From positions 64,619,646 to 64,683,645 of the forward strand of contig JBANSL010000014.1 in the NCBI GenBank assembly GCA_037127255.1: a DNA stretch of 64,000 nt, written 5' to 3'. Positions 11,161 through 25,122 of the stretch are shown here, piece after piece; position 1 is the first letter of the stretch; each line of letters opens with the position of its first letter. Source of the stretch: Persicaria tinctoria (Eukaryota > Streptophyta > Magnoliopsida > Caryophyllales > Polygonaceae). The notes below the pieces were generated by a model. It was given only the letters and a program-made list of their open reading frames with translations, ran no database searches and had not been told where the DNA came from. The position numbers and the translations under genes were made by a program.

Positions 11161-13865
11161 TCTTGCTGCTAGAATAGTATTGAGCTTCACTAGTATTTGT
11201 CTCTTCCAAGTTAAAACCACTAGAATAGTATTGACTCGATGAGAAATCATATGTTAAATGTGGTTCACCGAGATCATCAACGGATGAAATTCATCCGTAA
11301 AATATATGAAACAAACCAAAACGATATAGAACCCGGAAAAAAATGAGATTTAGATATGGTTGATTGAGATTTAACTTAATAATCTATATGAAAGTTTCAT
11401 ATTTTCCCAAAATTGAGATTTAGATATGGCTAATTGAGATTTAACTTAATAATCTATATGAAAGTTTCATATTTTCCCATTAAACCAGTTTTTTTTATTC
11501 ATTTCCGATTTATAGTTCAATTTTCAATTAGATAATGCTTGCATTAGATAATAATTTCCTATTAAACCTATTTTTGTATCCACAAAACAACAAATGAAGG
11601 GATTATTTTTTATATATCCAACATCAATAAAATGTTGTTGTAAATTCACATCAAGTGCAAAACTATAGCAGGAAAAAGAAATTTAGCACGAAAAAAAACC
11701 AAATTGTCAGAAGATTGGTTATTTGAAACAAGAAACAACATAGCGCCTAAAAAATTGATATTTAGATGTGTTTCCTTGCGATTTAACTTAATTTGTAGGA
11801 CGGTTTCATATATTCATAAAAAAAAATTCGACTTTCAATGACCAAAGTCTTGGCAATGAAGAAACGAAAAAACCGGAATTATGAATCGTACTAATAAAAA
11901 GAGAAGAGAGAAATTAAATATGAAGTTCTTTGATCAATTGAAACAACTGAGGTGATAGAAGAAGAAAAATATATAGCTAAAAAAGACTCACCTGAAGCAA
12001 AGTCTTCTTTGTTGAGAACTTGTCGAGTAGCAATCGTTCATCACGTACAATTGGTTTTTGAGACTGGTAAGTGGAAGAACGTGGAAAAAATGTTGCTGGA
12101 AAAAAAGTTGCTGGAAATTTTTTTAGCATTTGCTGCAAATATGGAGAAAATAACCTATTTTCTCCATGCTTCCTCTTGGAGGTGCTCTAATAAAAATTAC
12201 CAAAAATTCCCAAAATTCCCCAAAAGCCTAATATTCTCTAAAATAGAGATTCTCTTGGAGGTGCTCTAATAAAAATTATCTATTTATTTATTAAATTAAA
12301 GATTTTGTTAATGAAACTTATGTATATAAAAAAATCAAAATAATATTTTCTGGTTTCGTGCTTGCGATAAAGTCAACCTAAAAATGTCATAAGCAGGCAA
12401 GAAAAATTGGGTGGATGGGATATAATAAAATTTTCATATACACGTCATTTTTATTAATAAAATTCTTATTTTAATAATAAAAATATGTATATTTTTTAAA
12501 ATTTTCCTACTTTTTGTTTATTTTTAATTTTTTTAAAAAAGAATTAGGCGAAACGACCCAGCCCACCTAATAGCACTATGTGTATAGGATATATTATGTA
12601 TTATCAGTAAGTTGTGGTCACATTCTGTAATTATGTTAAAGTAGGGATTTGGAATCTGCTGCAATAACTTTCTGTAGTATGACGTTTACAAGCTTCCTGT
12701 TGTTGATTAATGGCGATCGGAGAGTTTGTCACCATCCCTACATCGATGATTGGCGATAAGATAATAGTGTGAAATCAATCCTTAAGAGGACATTTGTAGT
12801 AAGTCCAGAGAGAGACGGATCTCAGTGCAAGCAAACTAATAACATGATAGTCCAGAGACGGATCTCAGTGTAAAATCAATCCTTAAAAAATAATAATCTT
12901 GCTTGGCATAAATAATTATAATCTCAATTTATTTTTTAACCAAAACTCAAAAGATAGACAAATAACATGATAGTTCAGAGAAGATATTGTACTTTCTTTC
13001 CACCGTTGTTCTTTCGACTCCTATAAATTGCATTTACAATTTTTTGTTTTAAAATTTTGAAAATTGATAGATTTTTTTTATAGTTTGCTAGATTAGTTTA
13101 ATCAATTCAGAATTATAAAAAAACTCAGATTTTTGGCATGTAAAATTGTGTCTTTACCATTAATATTTTCGCTCACCTAGCTTTGGAATATTAGATCCGC
13201 CACTGATTACGTCCAAAAGACGCACGGAACAAGAACGTGACCGAAGGCTTCAAGCTTCTTCCACGATTTTTATTTTAGTCTTTTTTTAATCTTGGAATCC
13301 AAGTTGTTTTAAAAAAACAAAAAAAAAACAAAAAACAGTAAATAAGAAAAAGCTTGGAGCCGAAGGTGATGACTTATTTTGAGTTTTGGAACATTGTGGT
13401 GCAATAATTGAATTTCCCAATACCCATAGCATAACTACCCTTAATTAGAAAGCTATTTTCTAAATTGAAATAAAAGGCCTTATAGATAAATTTAAAATAA
13501 AAATAACAAAGTCTTATATTCTTTGTTTCCAAACATCGATGCTAAAAATTGGGAAAAATCATTTTATCAATATTTCCATACTATATTCAAACCCTAAAAA
13601 AATATTTCAAACTTGAATAAAATGATAAATATAGTGAAAGTGAATTTTTTTTCAAGCTGGCATATTTTATCTATATACCCTTAAGCCTTAGAGTATAGGT
13701 TATAAAATCCAATATATTTATTATCTTTACAAGGATAGAAAAATCGTTTGACTAATTCCTCAGTTCGTTATTACTTGCCTTTTTTATTTAATTCCATCCA
13801 TAAATAATTTGTAACCCTGAACCCAAGACAACGTAACCGACAATCAAAATATTTTATTTCGACCA
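11161..13865. other. AT-rich intergenic region with local tandem repeats
   Basis: No coding region is supported. Two 68-bp units containing GAGATTTAGATATGG and GATTTAACTTAATAATC lie in tandem at about 11344-11480, with a degenerate third near 11757. A phrase TCTTGGAGGTGCTCTAATAA is repeated near 12173 and 12252. The phrase AGACGGATCTCAGTG is repeated near 12813 and 12852, and AAATCAATCCTTAA near 12773 and 12873. The sequence ATCCGCCACTG near 13196 resembles a hAT terminus, but I found no matching partner. Confidence 0.5.
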
Positions 13866-13873
13866 TATATATA
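13866..13873 (+). promoter_or_regulatory. Probable TATA box of the DEAH helicase gene
   Basis: TATATATA lies about 150 bp before the chosen ATG, in the context ACCATATATATAGC. Transcription would be expected to start about 30 bp downstream, near 13897. The leader contains a short tandem repeat (ACTCCTCTGTTTCT at about 13898 and 13929). Confidence 0.45.
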
Positions 13874-14015
13874 GCTAAAGGCATAAAGCGTACCGTAACT
13901 CCTCTGTTTCTCCTGACAAAAAAAAAAACTCCTCTGTTTCTTCTCACAATTAGCTCTCCGATCTTTCAATTTGTCCAACTTTTCTCCCGCAACAATCTGC
14001 ATTAGATTCCCAGCA

Positions 14016-16685
14016 ATGGAATCTCAACCTTCTGAAACCATTGCCTTCGAATCGAAAGGCAAGGGATCGAATCAAAAGCGCTTTAGAGTTCGAAAGGCCC
14101 AAGATCGTGACAACGACGACGATGCTGCTGATAGGCACATTAGACAGCGAAATACTAAGCTTTCGAGCAAGAAGGAGGAGGAGGCGATTCGGAGGGCGAA
14201 TCAAGATGTTGCCTACCTGCGGAAAGTATCCCGCCAAGAGTATTTGAAGAAGAGGCAGGACAAGAAGATTACGGAGTTGAGAGACAAGATCATAGACGAG
14301 GAGCTTCTATTCGATGGCGTGAGTCTCACCGAAGGAGAACGATCCGAAGCAAATCACAAGAAGGAAGTGTACGAGCTTGTGAAGAGATCACAAGAGGCGG
14401 AAGACAGTGTCGATATGGTCAGGTATCGGATGCCCGATGCCTATGATTTAGAGACCAATGTGAACCAAGAGAGGAGGTTCGCTGTAATCTTGGACCGGTA
14501 CTATGATGGCATCTCTAAGAACCGGTTTGACGAGCGATCGGCATGGGAAGAGCATCAAATGGGCAACGCAAGGCTCAAGTTCGGCTCCAAGGACAAACAC
14601 GAAGGCTCCGATGGCGGCTATGAGTTCGTGTTCGATGATCATATCGAGTTCATCAAGACTTGTGTCATGGACGGAGACAAGGTTGAGGAACCAAAGGCGA
14701 AGCCAGCATTGGATAGGGCGACTCTGCCTATCTACGAATACCGGGAGAAGTTCCTACAAGCGGTTAGCGATCATCAAATCCTAATCATCGTCGGAGAGAC
14801 TGGCTCAGGAAAGACGACTCAAATCCCTCAGTACTTACACGAAGCCGGCTACACCAATCGGGGAATGATCGGATGCACCCAGCCTCGGAGAGTCGCGGCT
14901 ATGAGCGTTGCAGGCCGTGTCTCTCACGAGATGGGGGTGAAGCTAGGGCGGGAGGTCGGCTACTCGATCCGTTTCGAGGATTGCTCAACCGAAAAAACGG
15001 TCATCAAGTACATGACGGATGGGAGGCTCTTAAGGGAGTTCGTTACCGAGCCAATGCTGGATCGGTACAGCGTGATCATGGTCGACGAGGCCCACGAGAG
15101 GGCCATCTCGACCGACATATTGTTCGGCCTCGTCAAGGACCTCGCTCGTATTCGCCCCGATTTGAAGCTGCTGATTTCGAGCGCGACTCTAGACGCCATC
15201 AAGTTCAGCGATTACTTCGACTCGGCTCCCGTTTTCAACATTCCCGGCCGCCCTTTCCCGGTTGAGATATTTTATACCGAAGCACCGGAGGCCGATTACC
15301 TCGATTCGGCTATTCGCACTGTTCTTCGGATACACCTGACCAAGACACCGGGTGATATCCTGGTGTTCCTCACCGGGCAAGAAGAAATCGAAATTGCCGA
15401 AGATATACTGAAGAACAAGATAAGAGGGTTCGGATCCAAGATCGCGGAGCTTGTGATATGTCCGATCTATGCCAACCTTCCGACGGATTTGCAAGGCAAG
15501 ATCTTCGAGGCGACTCCTCAACGGGCGCGTAAGGTTGTGCTCGCGACGAACATCGCAGAGACGTCTCTTACGATCGATGGGATCAAATACGTGATCGATC
15601 CAGGGTATGCGAAGATGAAGTCCTATGATCCCCGCGCTGGGATGGAGTCGTTGGTTGTGGCTCCGATTTCGAAGGCGTCGGCTAATCAACGCGCGGGACG
15701 AGCAGGGCGGACGGGTCCCGGGATGTGCTTTAGACTATACACGAGGTTCGGTTTTGAGGAAGAGTTGGAAGACAACACCGCGCCCGAGATTCAACGAACC
15801 AACCTCGGGAACGTGGTCCTGATTCTCAAGATGCTCGGTATCGACGACATGATGCATTTCGACTTCATGGATCCGCCTTCGTCGAAAGCGTTGCTTGAAG
15901 CAATTGAGCTGTTGTACTCGCTTGGAGCCTTGAATAAGCTCGGGGGATTGACTAAAGTAGGCCAGAGAATGGCGGAGTTTCCCCTCGATCCTATGCTTTC
16001 GAAGATGATCGTTGCTTCGGATACATACAAATGCTCCGAGGAGATCATCACCATCGCGGCAATGCTTTCGATTGGGAACTCGGTCTTCTACACCCCCAAG
16101 GACAAACGACATCATGCTGATGCGGCGAGAATGAGGTTCCACGAGGGGAGTGACGGCGACCACATCGCACTTCTTAAGCTCTACAACGAATGGATGGCGT
16201 GCGATTTCAGATCGCAGTGGTGCTACGAAAACTTCGTTCAGGCTCGAAGCATGAAGCGAGCGAGAGACATAAGGGATCAGCTGCAAGGGCTCTTGGAAAG
16301 AGTCGAGATTGAGCTTGCGTCGAGTCTCAAAGATATAGAAGCGATCAAGAAGTGCATAACCGCGGGGTTCTTCCCACACTGTGCAAAGCTGCAGGAAGAT
16401 GGATCGTTTCGGACCATCAAAAACCGGCAAACAGTGTACATACATCCGGGTTCGGGGTTAGCTCAGGTGCATCCTATGCCGCGGTGGGTGGTCTACGGTG
16501 AGTTGGTTCTTACAACAAAAGAATACCTCCGTCAGGTTACGGAGATAAAACCCGAATGGCTGGTGGAAATAGCTCCCCATTACTATCGGCTGAAGGATGT
16601 CGAAGACGCGTCTACGAAGAAAATGCCGAGAGTAGCAGGGCGCGGTGCTTGGAACCACTCTGGAACTGGAAGGAATAAGTTGTAA
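14016..16685 (+). CDS. PRP2-like (ESP3/DEAH1 family): DEAH-box RNA helicase of the Prp2/DHX16 pre-mRNA splicing family, intronless
   Basis: Prp2/DHX16 helicases remodel the activated spliceosome in the nucleus before the first catalytic step. The 889-residue frame is uninterrupted. Visible motifs: Walker A GETGSGKT at 260-267, motif Ia TQPRRVAA soon after, DEAH at 357-360, SAT at 389-391, motif [13 protein letters not shown], and motif [10 protein letters not shown] at 558-565. The winged-helix/ratchet region and the OB-fold domain ([39 protein letters not shown]) follow, with a C-terminal tail rich in Gly and basic residues. The ATG at 14016 is preferred to the one at 13971 because family-like sequence begins there. 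Plant family members are about 1040 residues, so roughly 150 N-terminal residues are absent. No introns or 3' poly(A) tract are seen. It could be a natural single-exon paralogue or an old retrocopy; the intact frame argues for function. Confidence 0.93.
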   Translation: MESQPSETIAFESKGKGSNQKRFRVRKAQDRDNDDDAADRHIRQRNTKLSSKKEEEAIRRANQDVAYLRKVSRQEYLKKRQDKKITELRDKIIDEELLFDGVSLTEGERSEANHKKEVYELVKRSQEAEDSVDMVRYRMPDAYDLETNVNQERRFAVILDRYYDGISKNRFDERSAWEEHQMGNARLKFGSKDKHEGSDGGYEFVFDDHIEFIKTCVMDGDKVEEPKAKPALDRATLPIYEYREKFLQAVSDHQILIIVGETGSGKTTQIPQYLHEAGYTNRGMIGCTQPRRVAAMSVAGRVSHEMGVKLGREVGYSIRFEDCSTEKTVIKYMTDGRLLREFVTEPMLDRYSVIMVDEAHERAISTDILFGLVKDLARIRPDLKLLISSATLDAIKFSDYFDSAPVFNIPGRPFPVEIFYTEAPEADYLDSAIRTVLRIHLTKTPGDILVFLTGQEEIEIAEDILKNKIRGFGSKIAELVICPIYANLPTDLQGKIFEATPQRARKVVLATNIAETSLTIDGIKYVIDPGYAKMKSYDPRAGMESLVVAPISKASANQRAGRAGRTGPGMCFRLYTRFGFEEELEDNTAPEIQRTNLGNVVLILKMLGIDDMMHFDFMDPPSSKALLEAIELLYSLGALNKLGGLTKVGQRMAEFPLDPMLSKMIVASDTYKCSEEIITIAAMLSIGNSVFYTPKDKRHHADAARMRFHEGSDGDHIALLKLYNEWMACDFRSQWCYENFVQARSMKRARDIRDQLQGLLERVEIELASSLKDIEAIKKCITAGFFPHCAKLQEDGSFRTIKNRQTVYIHPGSGLAQVHPMPRWVVYGELVLTTKEYLRQVTEIKPEWLVEIAPHYYRLKDVEDASTKKMPRVAGRGAWNHSGTGRNKL

Positions 16686-16954
16686 GGCTCTCTTATTTTG
16701 AAACTGATAAGTAATCGCTTTGTGTAATGTATTGGATGGTATATATATAATGTACAATATACATAAAAGAAGAAGATGAATGAAGAAACCGACAGCTAGG
16801 ATAGGATACAATTGTGTGTGAGGTTGTTAGTTTTTTGTAATTCAATTCAATCAAGAAAAGTTCCATTTTATTACATTGCTCTGTTTTCCTTTCTTCCTCT
16901 CCTTTCATTTGTAACAGTATATAAGTGGTATTCTGGATTAGTGTCTCTCCTGTG

Positions 16955-18578
16955 TCTTAGCTATGGGAGAGGAGCTCCCAGGCCGCTCTGCTATAGTGCT
17001 CGACTCAGGGTTAGGGTTAGGAGTTGAAGGCTTATAAAAGAGGAGCCTGTTGTGAGCAACGGTCGAAAATAGGAACGTTGGACAAGGCATTAAGCCTAGC
17101 CCATTTTGGATATGATTAACTCCAAAATAAGGCTCAACCACTTTGCTATTTGGGTATACGTGGCTCATAGACTAGCTGAGAATAACTACTCGGACCTACC
17201 CTATTTAGAGTCTTAATCTTTAGCTTAAATCAGTAAATCTTTTTACATGTCTAAATGATTTGAAGCTTGTAGATCGAGTTTAAGAAAAAAACTCCATCTA
17301 TCAACAAAGTTTGTCACTTAAGTACCTTACAAATATACAAGAAAAAAAAAAATAAAAAAATCAGAGTTGAAATTCTCCCAACTCTACCGTTTTAAAACTC
17401 TAAGATCCCGCACAAATACACATAAATTTAATTTAATCTCAACTTGAATAATACAGGCTTTTGAGACTACGACGGCCTATACATGATGAATCTATAATTA
17501 TGGTGGTGGGTCGAATAAAAATCAACTACGACGGCCTCACAAGTCATCACAAGTGGGGTTGTTGGCCTGCGTGGTGGACGCACCGATATTAATAGCGCTC
17601 CCCGCCACATATCCAAGGCAGCCACATATAATACCTGTTGTATTGTAGGTGTATTCAAATGCCAGCTCTAATCCAAAAGTCTTACTCGTATGATCGTTAT
17701 CCAAAACTAAAGTTAATTAAAAATAAGCAGGCAAATAAACCTAGAGGTATATATGAACGGAACAGTTCGAGCTCGATTTGGGATCGTCCAGAAAAAGCTC
17801 GACTCGAGCTCATTCACTTACTTAAAAAAGCCAAGTTTGAACAAAATTTTAAGCAAGATTGAAAGATCGGTTCGTTTGAATAACGCTCAAATAGCTCGAA
17901 TTTTGTAGAATTTCTAAAATTTCCTTTAAGTTAACATGTTATAATCAAGTAGAACTACTCCAAGCTTGAAAAAAGCTCGACTCGAGCTGGTTCATTTCCT
18001 AAACAAGTGAAGCTTGAACAAAATAAAAAGTTCATTTGAAAATTAGGCTCGGTTCGGCTCGATCTCGTATAACAAACGAACCAAACTTGAACATGTCAAG
18101 TTCGACTCGTTCGACTTGAATAACACCCCTATAGTAGTCGAGCAAGTAGGCACATGCATCGTCTCAGCTTAAAACATTTTATTTCAAACATTTTTTTTTT
18201 ACCATCCTTCATGCCCTCTCGATATCGATCGTTCATAACTTATTTTTCCCCTTTATTATTATTATTGAACAATGTGAAAGTCTCTACCATAGGAAACAAA
18301 CTCCAAAATTAAGACACTCACAATCCGAATTTTCTGACATTTTCCACCTTTATTTTTCGTTTTGTTATAAACTTAAGACAATCACCACTGGATCTCTATT
18401 GTAGATGATCTAACTTCTAAGCATCGACCTTCACTAAGATAATTAAGTATTGCAATGGCGGAGAAGAGTGTAGTAGATAGACAATTCAATTGAGATCGAT
18501 CCCCCTTGCTTCTTAATAGCTTCAATCCATTTCTTTATTTGTAAATTAAAATCAAACAGATCGAAAATGTATTTAATT
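16955..18578. repeat. Direct duplication, copy A (flanks the 3' side of the PGIP gene)
   Basis: This 1.6-kb block begins TTAGCTATGGGAGAGGAGCT and recurs as copy B in three pieces (20503-20748, 25123-25577, 30721-31680). Match is high along the whole length: the same phrases occur in the same order, including TACTCGGACCTACC, ACACATAAATTTAATTTAAT, TGTTGGCCTGCGTGG and GAGATCGATCCCCCTTGC. Copy A has about 100 bp near 18255-18350 that copy B lacks. Both carry the MITE described separately. A more diverged third copy lies near 38355. The block contains no convincing gene. An AGGGTTAGGGTTAGG string near 17007 is telomere-like but only two units long. Confidence 0.85.
17742..18131. mobile_element. 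MITE rich in GAGCTCG/CGAGCTC motifs, copy in duplication A
   Basis: About 390 bp starting TAGAGGTATATATGAAC and ending AATAACACCCCTA, whose reverse complement TAGGGGTGTTATT pairs with the left end. Internal phrases (TTCGAGCTCG, AAAGCTCGACTCGAGCTC, CTCAAATAGCTCGAAT, GGCTCGGTTCGGCTCG) recur at 30953-31341 and 34453-34840. The related sequence near 38580 lacks this element, which fits an insertion before the A/B duplication. It encodes no protein. hAT-type relationship is likely from family appearance, but a clean 8-bp target duplication was not found. Confidence 0.7.
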
Positions 18579-18679
18579 TGGTAAATTGAATCATTAATTT
18601 GCACGGATCAATATAGCCAATACAATTTAACATAACTGATCTGATCGATGACAGATCCGCCGGAGATAGATGAAATCGA

Positions 18680-19681
18680 TCAAGTGCAAGCGGGCAACGG
18701 AGATCCACAGAGGCACTTGTTGTGGAAAAACGAGTACTGATCCAACAGCCCCAAACTCCCTATGGGGGGGATCTTCCCGCACAGCCTGTTGTAGCTCACG
18801 TTTAAGTGGTTAATATTCGGGTGCCCCGCAAACGGCTGCAAGCTCCCATAGATCTTGTTGTGCTCCAGATGCAGCCCGTCCATACCCGAAGGAACCTTGA
18901 TCTTCGACATGTCGAACGACAGCGAGTTCCTCGACAGGTCCAACAACAGCCCCGTCGACCCGGCCCGGAACAGGAACGAAGCGTCTCCTGTAAGATTGTT
19001 CCTCGATAGATTGAGGTTCCAAAGGAGGTCCATGTTCCCCATAGACGCCGGGATCTGGCCGGAGAGGCTGTTGCGGGCGAGGTCGAGGTTGATGAGCAAG
19101 CCGCCGGGGATGGAGCCGAAGGTGTCGGGGATGGGGCCGGTGAGGAGGTTGTCGTGGAGGTGGAGGAAGCCGAGGCTGGGGGCGAGGGCGATGGAGGGAG
19201 GGATGGTGCCGGAGAGCTGGTTGAAGGAGAGGTTGATGTAGGTGAGGTTGCGGAAGGTGTGGAAGTAGTCAGGGACGGGGCCGGTGAGGGAGTTCCAGTC
19301 GAGGCGGAGGAACTTGAGGCGGTGGAGGTTGGAGAAGGAGCGCGGGATGGGGCCGGTGATGTTGGGGAGCTTGCGGAGGACGATCTTGGTGAGGTGGGTG
19401 AGGTCGCCGAGGCCGGAGGGGATGGAGGTGAGGAACAAGTTATCGAAGGGGGTGAAGGTGTTGATGCGGAAGGTGTTGCGTTCGCATGTGACGCCCCACC
19501 AGCCAAAGCAGCAGTCGGTGGAGGGGTTCCAGTAGTCCTCGGTGCCGGGGATGTTGTGGTTTTTCTTGATTTCTAGGAGGATCTTTTTCTCTTTTGGGTT
19601 GCACAGCTCCTTGTCCGCCGCAACGGCGGCCGCTGAGAGGAGAAGGAGGGCCGGAAAAAGGAAAGATTGAGTGGCCCTCAT
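18680..19681 (-). CDS. PGIP-like: Polygalacturonase-inhibiting-protein-like secreted LRR protein
   Basis: PGIPs are apoplastic leucine-rich-repeat proteins that inhibit fungal and insect polygalacturonases. The 333-residue frame begins with a signal peptide (MRATQSFLFPALLLLSAAA, cleavage near 22). Then come the N-terminal Cys cap (ELCNPKEKKILLEIKK, a CCFGWWGVTC box), about ten extracellular-type LRRs of xxLxxLxLxxNxLxGxIP form, and a C-terminal Cys cap ending CLCGSPLPAC, characteristic of PGIPs. Several N-glycosylation sites are visible (NIT, NLT, NLS, NVS). The length equals the family norm of about 330. The ATG at 19681 is chosen over the in-frame one at 19726 because it starts the signal peptide. 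There is no intron, kinase domain or membrane segment. It is GC-rich relative to its flanks. A close LRR relative (FLOR1-like) cannot be excluded. Confidence 0.9.
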   Translation of the reverse strand: MRATQSFLFPALLLLSAAAVAADKELCNPKEKKILLEIKKNHNIPGTEDYWNPSTDCCFGWWGVTCERNTFRINTFTPFDNLFLTSIPSGLGDLTHLTKIVLRKLPNITGPIPRSFSNLHRLKFLRLDWNSLTGPVPDYFHTFRNLTYINLSFNQLSGTIPPSIALAPSLGFLHLHDNLLTGPIPDTFGSIPGGLLINLDLARNSLSGQIPASMGNMDLLWNLNLSRNNLTGDASFLFRAGSTGLLLDLSRNSLSFDMSKIKVPSGMDGLHLEHNKIYGSLQPFAGHPNINHLNVSYNRLCGKIPPIGSLGLLDQYSFFHNKCLCGSPLPACT

Positions 19682-19770
19682 ATCTATTTGTATATTATAT
19701 ATTGTTTGTATTGTATGCTTCCACAATGTTATATGATATAGTAGGATAAAGTATAATTGGATTGGATCGA

Positions 19771-19778
19771 TATTTATA
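19771..19778 (-). promoter_or_regulatory. Probable TATA box of the PGIP-like gene
   Basis: On the minus strand the sequence reads GCTATAAATATCG about 90 bp upstream of the chosen ATG. This is a near-consensus plant TATA box at a suitable distance for a short leader. Confidence 0.6.
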
Positions 19779-19784
19779 GCCCGG

Positions 19785-20502
19785 ACTATACTGGAATTTG
19801 TTACGTTGTTTTGGATTTTAAAATGTATTAATACTCGGGAAAATTTGGTAAATATTCACCTGAGACTCTTTTTTTCTGCCTATTTTTTAAGTTAAGTAAT
19901 TGTTTCAAATTGACAATTTTGTCATTTCTTCTCAATTTTTAAGTTGATCATTGACCGGTCAAGAGCAATGATTTTTGGCGACACAAGTGTTGACATGAAA
20001 ATTTCAATAAAATTAATGATAAATAGAATGTGTTTAGTTAGCTTAGGAGTGAATGAGTATATTATATATTAAATTATATATATTTAATTTTACTAAAAAT
20101 ACTTTTTGAAATATATAAATAACATGAATTACATATTCAATTTAATAAAATTTATTACCCGAAAATCCTGAACGAACAATATTCAACAAATTCAATCCAA
20201 AAAATTAAAAGTTTGAACCAAACCTAGACCCGCTTCTACTTGAAACCTGAATGAGATCGACCCGAGTATCAACCCGAAACCCGAACGAGACCGACCCGAT
20301 TCTGACCGAAAACCCGAATGGGTCCAACCCGATTTTGACCGAAATCCGACCAATCTGAATTTCATTTTGATCGAATCCGACCCGACCCAACCCGACTAAA
20401 CCCAACACATAAATTTTGACCGAGTTGACCCGACTCATCAGCGACTCGACCCGAATGTGATCGTCCCGAACCCAACCGGATGACCCGAATTGACAGCTCT
20501 AG
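19785..20502. repeat. PGIP upstream region with a GACCCGA-rich repeat
   Basis: From 19785 to about 20200 the sequence is AT-rich with no gene. From about 20215 to 20500 it becomes a run of degenerate ACCCGA/AACCCGAA phrases (CAACCCGATTTTGACCGAA and similar) ending ATTGACAGCTCTAG. Such CGGGT-rich blocks ending in an AGAGCTGTCAA terminus are common plant non-autonomous DNA elements. A similar but distinct block is at 40673-41394. The 77-residue minus frame here is low complexity and not a gene. Confidence 0.5.
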
Positions 20503-20748
20503 TCTTAGTTATGGGAGAGGAGCTCCTAGGCTGCTCTGCTATAGTGCTCTACTCGGGGTTAGGGTTAGGAGCTGAAGGCTTACAAAACAGGAGCCTATTG
20601 TGAGCAACGGTCTGAAATAGGAACCTTGGACAAGGCATGGGCTTGAACCTACATGCCCATTTTGGATATAACTCCAAAATGAGGCTCAACCACTTTGCTG
20701 TTCGGCTATTCGTGGCTCAAAGTCTAGTCAAGAATAGCTACTCGGACC
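20503..20748. repeat. Direct duplication copy B, piece 1
   Basis: This matches copy A from 16955 onward (TTAGTTATGGGAGAGGAGCT and so on) up to CTCGGACC, where the hAT-type element interrupts it. Copy A supplies the uninterrupted site ACTACTCGGACCTACC. Confidence 0.85.
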
Positions 20749-22079
20749 TAGGCACGGAACCAGGATTATAACTTTGGGTATGCTAGATTTGTGTATAATT
20801 TTATTTTTCCCCCTATTTGTCAGTATATCTATTGAATTAAAAATTAGAATTAATTTTTGTATCTATATTGAAATTAATAATAATCCTAAAAAAAAGAAAT
20901 AGATGTACAAAAAAGACAAAAAAAAAAGAATGGAGAAAGAAAGACAACAAATGAGAGAGATTGGCACATTGATGGAAAACTCCAAAAAAGAGAGAAAAAT
21001 GCTCAAAAAGCAATTGCAGTAAAAAAGAAGATGAGTTATGGAAAACTCCCCTTTGTGGGTTCTTCACCACACCACCACCACCAGTCTACTCTAAAAAACA
21101 CTATGGTGATGGGTCTCGAGTACAAGGGACCTGAAAACCGTGCCTTTGAACTCCTCTTCGCAGGTTACAAACTCCTATTTGGAGGCCACAAATAACCTCT
21201 TCGGAGGCCAGTAAATCATTTCGCCGGACCTAGGTATGCGAGCATATCCACATTCTTCGCCTTCCTCTTCTTGTCTCCTGGTGGGTGGTGAGAAAATCTC
21301 CTTGGTTCCCATCCTCATTAGGTTACCGATTGTAATATCTGCTTAGGTATTCAAGCTCTTACAACACTCTCTCAAATCTTCAATTGATTCGGGGCTTCCA
21401 TCGTTGTATGTTTCCCTCGCCCAAATCTGATTTTTGGTGGTCTGATTTGTGCAAAATCTTCCCCCTCCATACTTTTGGTTTGGTTTTTCGGGTGGATCCT
21501 CTCCGTCATGCCTTCCCCTTCCTTTAGGTGGTGGCCAGAGATCCACGCTCATCTATGTCCAAATATCCACCGTCATGGTCGTGCTGATTTCTATCAGTGG
21601 TGACGGGTGGTACTTGTTGCCCTCTCGTCCTCTTCGCTGATCATCTCCCCCGCATCCAGGGCGTCGTTACCGATGGGGCGCTCCCGTGAGGCTTCGTCCC
21701 TCGTGCTCGCGGATTGTGGCCTGATACCCCACTGTGCTTCATTGTTCCTGCGCCTGGGCTAGTGTCGTGGGCGGTCGACGTTTCTCGCCTTCCGTTCTTC
21801 CTCCCTTCTTCTCCGGCATCGACTTCAATGCGCTTCGCCTTGTTCTCTGGCTCTTAGGCTTGCCAGATTTTTTGGGATCCTCCCCGGAACTTTCGCTCCC
21901 ATGAGCGCTGCTTGCAAGGCAAGCAAAAGTCACCTTGTTTCGTGCTTTTTGCTGGTGATGCGACAATATCCTCGTCAGATGGGCGCCTCTCCTACGTTCC
22001 CTACGTTGGGCCCGACTCAGGTCCTTTGGGCCCAAGGCAAGTCCTTGGATCCAAAGTTTCCCATAAAAAAAAAGTAAAT

Positions 22080-24352
<2,273 letters not shown>

Positions 24353-24354
24353 AC

Positions 24355-24435
<81 letters not shown>

Positions 24436-24438
24436 TAT
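24353..24438. repeat. (AT)n-(GT)n microsatellite
   Basis: About 10 AT units followed by about 32 GT units with a few interruptions, at the right edge of the Mutator-like element. Confidence 0.9.
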
Positions 24439-24957
24439 AATAAACAACTATAATAATTAAATAAATCCCGGTTGGGTTAGGTTATAACCCGCTCGGGTTT
24501 CTGGTGCATTTCGTCTCAGGCGTCGTATGGCTCTTTGTTTGGCGGGACTTGATTTTCTTTTCTATTTGATGGAGTTCTGGCTATCGGAGTCGGGATAGGC
24601 TAGGGTCGTGGTAGTGTGTATCGAGGCGTCTCCTTTTTCCGGAAGAATGGTTACTTTGAGGTTCGTCTTCACTGCCCACAAGTGACTCCTGATGTGCCGC
24701 TGACCTACGGTGCTGCTCCAGGGTAGTGCTTGGCTTCCTCCTTCGTCTACATCCTTGTCTTGTTCGGATTAGTTGTGTTTTGTTTCGCTTTGTTGAGCTT
24801 GCTAGCTTGTATGTTGCACCATCTTTGTATTTTTGTTTGTTTATGACGGTTCTCCGTCTGCCAACTTGTCGGTCATCGAGGTCCAGGTATGTCTAGTCTC
24901 GAATTTTTACCTAATCAAATAAAAAAAAAAGAAAAAAGAAGAAGATGAGTTGGGAGA

Positions 24958-25017
24958 GGGATTCGAACCACGGATTTCATTGCTCCACTCCGTACTCTCT
25001 AACAGCTTGGGCAAACC
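24958..25017 (-). other. tRNA-like A-box/B-box pair in the right arm of the hAT-type element
   Basis: On the minus strand GGTTTGCCCAAGCTGTTAGA (A-box-like) is followed after about 28 bases by GGTTCGAATCCC (24958-24969), an exact match to the Pol III B-box consensus GGTTCRANNCC. The order and spacing are those of a tRNA gene. Pairing that would form full acceptor and anticodon stems is not evident. It corresponds in position to the pair in the separate element at 6227-6957, so it belongs to the element family and is not a chance tRNA insertion. Confidence 0.55.
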
Positions 25018-25122
25018 AAGCAACATAATCATGTGTGCATACCTATATTACATATATTTTTTTCAAATGGGGTGGGTTGTTGGATACACCAGCCCACCCC
25101 TAGTTATGTCCCTGTTCGGACC

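Noticed and set aside
13186..13206. hAT terminus ATCCGCCACTG
   Set aside because: No partner terminus or 8-bp duplication could be found upstream, so no element is called.
14016..16685. Large minus-strand frames inside the helicase (such as 15735-16445, 236 residues)
   Set aside because: They are antisense shadows of the conserved helicase frame and carry no recognisable domain.
17003..17020. Telomere repeat (TTAGGG-like) array
   Set aside because: Only two GGGTTAG units, of vertebrate rather than typical plant TTTAGGG type, and duplicated with the surrounding block at 20555.
18802..19576. Ser/Pro/Thr-rich and Glu/Val/Gly-rich frames overlapping the PGIP gene
   Set aside because: They are alternate-frame readings of GC-rich LRR codons. 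The LRR frame is the one with domain conservation.
24958..25017. Functional tRNA gene on the minus strand
   Set aside because: The A and B boxes are present, but acceptor and anticodon stems do not form convincingly, and the same arrangement occurs in another transposon copy. It is kept as a tRNA-like segment.
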